From assembly GCF_000455485.1 (NCBI RefSeq), contig NZ_CBQR020000164.1, positions 1-59,201 on the forward strand: a stretch of 59,201 nt of DNA, read 5' to 3'. Under the pieces are notes generated by a model, which was not told where the DNA came from, did not search any database, and saw nothing but the letters and a program-made list of their open reading frames with translations. Shown one piece after another: positions 55,079 to 59,201 of this stretch. A program made the position numbers and the translations under genes. Positions within the stretch are counted from its first letter, which is position 1. The number at the start of each line of letters is the position of its first letter. The stretch comes from Gorillibacterium massiliense. GTDB taxonomy: Bacteria > Bacillota > Bacilli > Paenibacillales > NBRC-103111.

Positions 55079-57949
55079 ATGTCCATCAGAACGACCATTG
55101 AAATAACGGGAGCCAAGCAAAACAATTTGAAAAATGTGTCCGTGGAAATTCCCCGGGACAAAATGACGGTCATCACGGGAGTATCCGGCTCCGGGAAATC
55201 ATCGTTGGCTTTCGACGTCATCTACGGCGAAGGACAGAGGAGGTTTCTCGATTCCATATCCAATTTTGCGAAAAACCGAATCAGTCAGCTTAAAAAGGCG
55301 AAGGTGGACTCGGTCCGCGGTCTCTCTCCCGTTATCGCTATCGAGCAGAAGAAAAGCAACAATAACCCCCGTTCCACCGTCGGCACCGTAACGGACATCA
55401 ACGACTATTTGCGTCTCCTTTACGCCACATCGGGAATCGGATGCTGTCCCATGTGCAACCATCCTTTGAAGCAATTGTCCGCCGCCCAGATCGCCGAGCA
55501 AGTATCGGCACTGCCCCAAGGCACGGTGATCGAGCTGCGCGCTCCCGTCTTTCGGGCGTATAACGAAGATTACAGCTTTACGTTTCAGCAACTGAGGGAA
55601 AAAGGATACAAGAACCTGTTGGTGGATGGCGTTCCTTTTTCGCTTGCGGAAAAGCAGGAACTGGACGAAACGGCGGAGTACCATATCGAGCTGATCATCG
55701 ACCGTTTTACGCTGAAGCAAGATACGTATATCCAGTTGACCAAATCGATTGAGGCGGCGATGCTGGCGCTGGAAGAGGACATTCTGATCAAGGTCGAGAT
55801 CATCGGCGAGAACAATACGGACTTTTACCGGAATTTCGGGTGTCCGGAGCACCATTATTTTCTGTGCGATATGCAGCCCTTTCATTTCTCTTTTAACACG
55901 CCTGCCAGCGCCTGCCATACGTGCATAGGCGTGGGGATGAGCTACGTGGTGGAGCCTCGTTTCCTGGTGGTTGCGCCGGAAAAAAGTATCAACAAAGGCG
56001 CCTTGAAGAACACGCTGTTTAACCCGGCAGGCAAAGACAGTTACCGATCTGTATTTATGTATAGCCTTTCGAAAAAATACGATTTCAGCTTGGATGTCCC
56101 TTTTTGCGACTTGCCTAAGGAAGTTCATGATCTGCTGTTCTTCGGCACGAAAGGCGAAGTCGTTCCCATGCTTCAACCGGAAAATGCGACAAAGCGCAAC
56201 TGGAGCGTCGGTCGGGAGCGGCCTTTTTGGGGCTTTGTTCATGAAATGGAGAGTTGGTACAAGCATTATATCCGCAGGTCATCCACCTCAGAGGCTTTCG
56301 AACCGACCTTCATCAAAGAATGCATGATAGAGAAGGTATGTCCGGAGTGCCATGGCGCAAGGCTGAAGCGGCAAAGACTGCAAGTTACCGTCGGCGGCAA
56401 GAACATCGATGAGCTTTGCAGGATGCAGTTGCCGGAGCTGCTCCATTTTTTGGAGTCCTTGACCTTTGGGGAAGACATTCGCGAAGTAGCGGGCTCAATC
56501 ATTCGGGAGATCCTTAACCGAGTTTCACTGCTCATCGAAATCGGACTGCATTACATCAACTTGTCCAGGCGAAGCGACAGCATCTCCGGCGGCGAGATGC
56601 AGCGGATCAAAATGTCCACTCAGATCTCTAGCGAGCTGATGGGCATGCTCTACGTCATGGATGAACCCAGCATCGGGTTGCATCCCCGGGACTCTGGGCG
56701 GGTGATCGAAACGATGAAGAAGCTGCGGGATATCGGCAACACGATTATCGTCGTTGAACACGATATCGAAACAATTCAGAGCGCCGACCATATCATCGAA
56801 ATCGGTCCGGGGCCGGGTATTCACGGCGGACAGGTCGTAGCCAGCGGCACGATACAGGACATTATGAAGGAATCCGCTTCGATTACGGGGCAATACCTGG
56901 CCGGGACAGCTTTCATCCCCGTTCCGAAAAAGCGGAGGAATATGGGGGATACGTTTCTTTCCATCCAAGGGGCGCGGGAGAACAATTTGAAAAATGTCGA
57001 TCTGGATATCCCGCTAGGCTTGTTTATTTGTGTTACCGGGGTTTCCGGTTCGGGGAAGAGCTCTCTGATCAACGAAATATTGTACAAACAATTGAAGGTC
57101 ATCAAGAGCGGAGCCCGGATTGTGGCGGGAGAGCACGATTTTCTCTTCGGCGCGGACTTGCTGAACAACGTCATCAACATCGATCAAACCCCTATCGGGC
57201 GCAACAGCAAATCCAATCCGGCCACCTACATCGGCATCTATGACAGAATTCGTGACCTTTTCGCCAATCAGCCGGAAGCCGTAAAGCGGGGGTACCAGGC
57301 CATCGATTTCAGTCTTACCCATGCGGGAGGCACCCGTTGCGAGCACTGTGCCGGGGACGGGATCATCGTCACAAGCCTCCAGTTTATGGCTGATGTCGAA
57401 ACGGTATGTCCCGTATGCAAAGGAATGCGTTTTTCCGAAGAAGGGTTGGAAATCAAAGTTCAGGGCAAAAGTATCGCCGATGTGCTGGACATGACCGTGG
57501 AGGAAGCGTTGGAGTTTTTCAAGGATAACAGCTATTTACGCCATAAGCTCGCGATTATGGATGAACTGGGACTCAGTTATATGGGGCTTGGACAAAGCTC
57601 GACTACTCTGTCCGGCGGTGAAGCGCAGCGGGTCAAGCTGGCCTACGAGCTATCGAAAATCAAAAGAGGCGCTCACAACCTGTACATCCTGGATGAGCCG
57701 ACGACGGGCCTGCATTTGTCCGATATCCAAAAGCTGTTGCTTTCCTTGAACAAGCTGGTGGAGAAAGGGCATTCCGTCATCGTCATCGAGCATCATTTGG
57801 ATGTGATGAAGTCCGCCGATTACATCATCGATATCGGTCCCGAAGGCGGCAATCTCGGCGGGTACGTGGTAGCGGAGGGAACGCCAGAGCAAATTGCTCG
57901 AACAGAAGCATCGCATACCGGGAGGTATCTGCGGGAGGTATTGCGGTGA
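55079..57949 (+). CDS. UvrA-like ABC ATPase (UvrA paralogue)
   Basis: The predicted protein has 956 aa; ATG 55079 follows GGAAGGGG. It carries two ABC cassettes. The first has GVSGSGKSSLAFDVIYGEGQ and signature SGGEMQRIK. The second has GVSGSGKSSLINEILYKQ and LSGGEAQRVKLAYELSK with YILDEPTTGLHLSDIQKL. Zinc-finger cysteines are CCPMC, CPECHGARL, CEHC and CPVCKGM. Housekeeping UvrA works with UvrB and UvrC in nucleotide excision repair; no uvrB/uvrC lies here, so this is probably an accessory copy of the UvrA2/drug-resistance type. It is one transcript with the nucleotidyltransferase. Confidence 0.85.
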   Translation: MSIRTTIEITGAKQNNLKNVSVEIPRDKMTVITGVSGSGKSSLAFDVIYGEGQRRFLDSISNFAKNRISQLKKAKVDSVRGLSPVIAIEQKKSNNNPRSTVGTVTDINDYLRLLYATSGIGCCPMCNHPLKQLSAAQIAEQVSALPQGTVIELRAPVFRAYNEDYSFTFQQLREKGYKNLLVDGVPFSLAEKQELDETAEYHIELIIDRFTLKQDTYIQLTKSIEAAMLALEEDILIKVEIIGENNTDFYRNFGCPEHHYFLCDMQPFHFSFNTPASACHTCIGVGMSYVVEPRFLVVAPEKSINKGALKNTLFNPAGKDSYRSVFMYSLSKKYDFSLDVPFCDLPKEVHDLLFFGTKGEVVPMLQPENATKRNWSVGRERPFWGFVHEMESWYKHYIRRSSTSEAFEPTFIKECMIEKVCPECHGARLKRQRLQVTVGGKNIDELCRMQLPELLHFLESLTFGEDIREVAGSIIREILNRVSLLIEIGLHYINLSRRSDSISGGEMQRIKMSTQISSELMGMLYVMDEPSIGLHPRDSGRVIETMKKLRDIGNTIIVVEHDIETIQSADHIIEIGPGPGIHGGQVVASGTIQDIMKESASITGQYLAGTAFIPVPKKRRNMGDTFLSIQGARENNLKNVDLDIPLGLFICVTGVSGSGKSSLINEILYKQLKVIKSGARIVAGEHDFLFGADLLNNVINIDQTPIGRNSKSNPATYIGIYDRIRDLFANQPEAVKRGYQAIDFSLTHAGGTRCEHCAGDGIIVTSLQFMADVETVCPVCKGMRFSEEGLEIKVQGKSIADVLDMTVEEALEFFKDNSYLRHKLAIMDELGLSYMGLGQSSTTLSGGEAQRVKLAYELSKIKRGAHNLYILDEPTTGLHLSDIQKLLLSLNKLVEKGHSVIVIEHHLDVMKSADYIIDIGPEGGNLGGYVVAEGTPEQIARTEASHTGRYLREVLR

Positions 57950-57988
57950 TTCGGAGCGATCAGGAGAAAGGGAAGGAAGGTGTGGTCC

Positions 57989-59119
57989 GTGAATAAACGG
58001 TTTTGTGCCATTTGGCTTGTTTTCGTTGTTTTATCCGCAGCAGGCTGCTCGGGTGGAGCGGGAAACGCGGCACAGACAGAACCTGCGGAGGCGTCGCTAA
58101 CGCCGAATGAAAGCGGAACGGACGCGGCAGCAGCCTGGCCGACGGATAAATGGAGCCGCTCTGCGCCGGAGCGGCAAGGGGTGGACGGAGAGCAATTAGC
58201 CAAAGCGGATAAGCGGATCAAAGAGAATTATCTTAACGTATACAGCTTGCTGGTAGTCCGCCACGGTTATCTTGTTTACGAAAACTACTATCATGGCATG
58301 AACAATAGCAGCGCCGCTCCCGTATTTTCAGTGACAAAAAGCGTGATGTCGGCTTTGACTGGCATCGCCATGAACGAGGGGCTTCTGGACAATACAGATC
58401 AGAAGCTTTCAGGACTGCTTCCAGATATGTTTGCCGGTATGGACGATAACCGTAAGGGAGACATTACCCTTCGCGACGTTTTGACGATGAGCGGTGGGTT
58501 GGAGTCTATTGACAGCGATTATAATGCTTACTTTACGAGCGGAGACTGGCTGAAATACGCGTTAAGCAAGCCGATGGTCCATAATCCCGGGGAACAATTC
58601 GATTACAACACCGGCTTGACCCATTTTCTGTCGGGCGTCATTTCCGCTGCGGCGAAGAGGGATACATTCTCCTATGCCCAAGAGGTTTTGTTCAAGCGGA
58701 TCGGGATGAAGGTAAGCAATTGGGAGCATGACGGAAAGGGCATATACGGTGGCGGCAGCGGCTTGTATTTGAAGCCGGAGGATATGGCGAAATTCGGTTA
58801 CCTATATCTGCATAAAGGAAAATGGAACGGGGAGCAGATCATTCCCGAGGCATGGGTGGAAGAGTCCACGAAGAAGCAGATAACGGTGGCATCGGGTGTC
58901 GATTACGGCTATTTATTTTGGTTGGAAACGATGGGAGCAAAGGATGGCAGTCCCGGTTATTCCACTTTTCGGGCGGACGGAGCCGGCGGGCAAAAAATCG
59001 TTGTCGTTCCGGAGTTGGATCTAGTCGTTGTGGTGACGGCAAACCAGCGATCGACCTCCCGAGATAAAGCGGATACCCAAGCCATTATAGCGGATTACGT
59101 ACTGCCCGCTGTGAAATGA
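57989..59119 (+). CDS. Serine-hydrolase lipoprotein (class C beta-lactamase/esterase fold)
   Basis: The predicted protein has 376 aa; GTG 57989 has AAGGAAGG 10 nt upstream. It has a signal peptide and lipobox LSAAGC. The beta-lactamase-fold motifs are SVTKSVMSAL (SxxK) and DYNTGLTHFL (Y-x-N), plus a final GGQKIVVVPEL in place of KTG. This is the family of penicillin-binding-protein-like esterases and peptidases; a genuine beta-lactamase cannot be excluded. It is the last complete gene of the window and may be the final member of the AraC-linked cluster. Confidence 0.84.
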   Translation: MNKRFCAIWLVFVVLSAAGCSGGAGNAAQTEPAEASLTPNESGTDAAAAWPTDKWSRSAPERQGVDGEQLAKADKRIKENYLNVYSLLVVRHGYLVYENYYHGMNNSSAAPVFSVTKSVMSALTGIAMNEGLLDNTDQKLSGLLPDMFAGMDDNRKGDITLRDVLTMSGGLESIDSDYNAYFTSGDWLKYALSKPMVHNPGEQFDYNTGLTHFLSGVISAAAKRDTFSYAQEVLFKRIGMKVSNWEHDGKGIYGGGSGLYLKPEDMAKFGYLYLHKGKWNGEQIIPEAWVEESTKKQITVASGVDYGYLFWLETMGAKDGSPGYSTFRADGAGGQKIVVVPELDLVVVVTANQRSTSRDKADTQAIIADYVLPAVK

Positions 59120-59131
59120 GTGGGGAGCCCC

Positions 59132-59170
59132 AAGGATAAACGGCTTCGCCGTCCATACTGGACGCGCGAC
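59132..59170. repeat. Hairpin with GGATAAACGGC sequence, possible dispersed repeat
   Basis: AAGGATAAACGGC-ttc-GCCGTCC forms a short stem. Its GGATAAACGGC also appears near 547 in front of fadF, which hints at an interspersed palindrome. Only two occurrences were noticed in the window, so it is tentative. Confidence 0.3.
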
Positions 59171-59201
59171 GTTTACCGTAGCGGAATCGGGCTAAGTATA
59201 G

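Noticed and set aside
55199-56266. 355-codon minus-strand frame opposite the UvrA paralogue
   Set aside because: Antisense shadow of a clearly conserved gene.

Overview
The window looks like a chromosomal segment of a spore-former-type Bacillota, most likely Paenibacillaceae. It has a Bacillus-style FadR/FadF/FadN/FadA/FadE beta-oxidation set, BlaI/M56 pairs, 7TMR-DISM sensor kinases, a sortase D/LPXTG pair and strong GGAGG ribosome binding sites. This assignment is inference from gene content; no rRNA or marker gene is present.

Layout. (1) 1-11.4 kb: fatty-acid degradation. A truncated fadR with an 18-bp FadR operator diverges from fadF-fadN-fadA; a hairpin-rich gap is followed by fadE-acyl-CoA ligase-thioesterase-SCP2 and a terminator. 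(2) 11.5-22.5 kb: an AT-rich accessory region. It opens with a crcB remnant and then an array of single-gene units, nearly all on the + strand, separated by 161-168 bp structured repeats. For the first three units, the first 8 nt (GTTANNNG) are the exact reverse complement of the 8 nt that open that unit's own downstream repeat (CNNNTAAC). This is the rule followed by integron gene cassettes (R' and R'' of attC). The repeats fold into a branched structure rather than a simple attC hairpin, and no integrase is in the window. From about 15.5 kb the array is decayed: repeat fragments, pseudogenes and an IS3-like remnant lie among intact small genes (catalytically dead Prp homologue, metallophosphoesterase, DUF4180, nucleotidase, GNAT, lipoprotein, UDG-like, methyltransferase). 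This is the strongest candidate for an undescribed system here.

(3) 22.5-28.1 kb, minus strand: aminotransferase III - class II aldolase - MFS transporter - FGGY kinase, an apparent catabolic operon of unknown substrate. (4) 28.3-41.2 kb: small enzymes (HIT, GNAT, VOC, RidA, GIY-YIG), two BlaI/M56 regulatory pairs with visible operators, a GH94-like glycoside phosphorylase, a MarR-GNAT fusion and a MerR/SDR divergent pair. (5) 41.3-53.1 kb: cell-surface module. Two tandem paralogous 7TMR-DISM histidine kinases and one response regulator of REC-wHTH-BTAD type precede a 1590-codon LPXTG adhesin interrupted by an in-frame TAG, a class D sortase, and a secreted transglutaminase-like protein behind a cyclic-di-GMP-I riboswitch. 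Heptamer direct repeats at SARP-like spacing sit in front of the adhesin promoter. (6) 53.1-59.2 kb: AraC/GyrI-like regulator, nucleotidyltransferase, UvrA paralogue and a beta-lactamase-fold lipoprotein.

All coordinates come from reading the sequence. Family names come from motif recognition without a database search, so the less familiar ones carry lower confidence.
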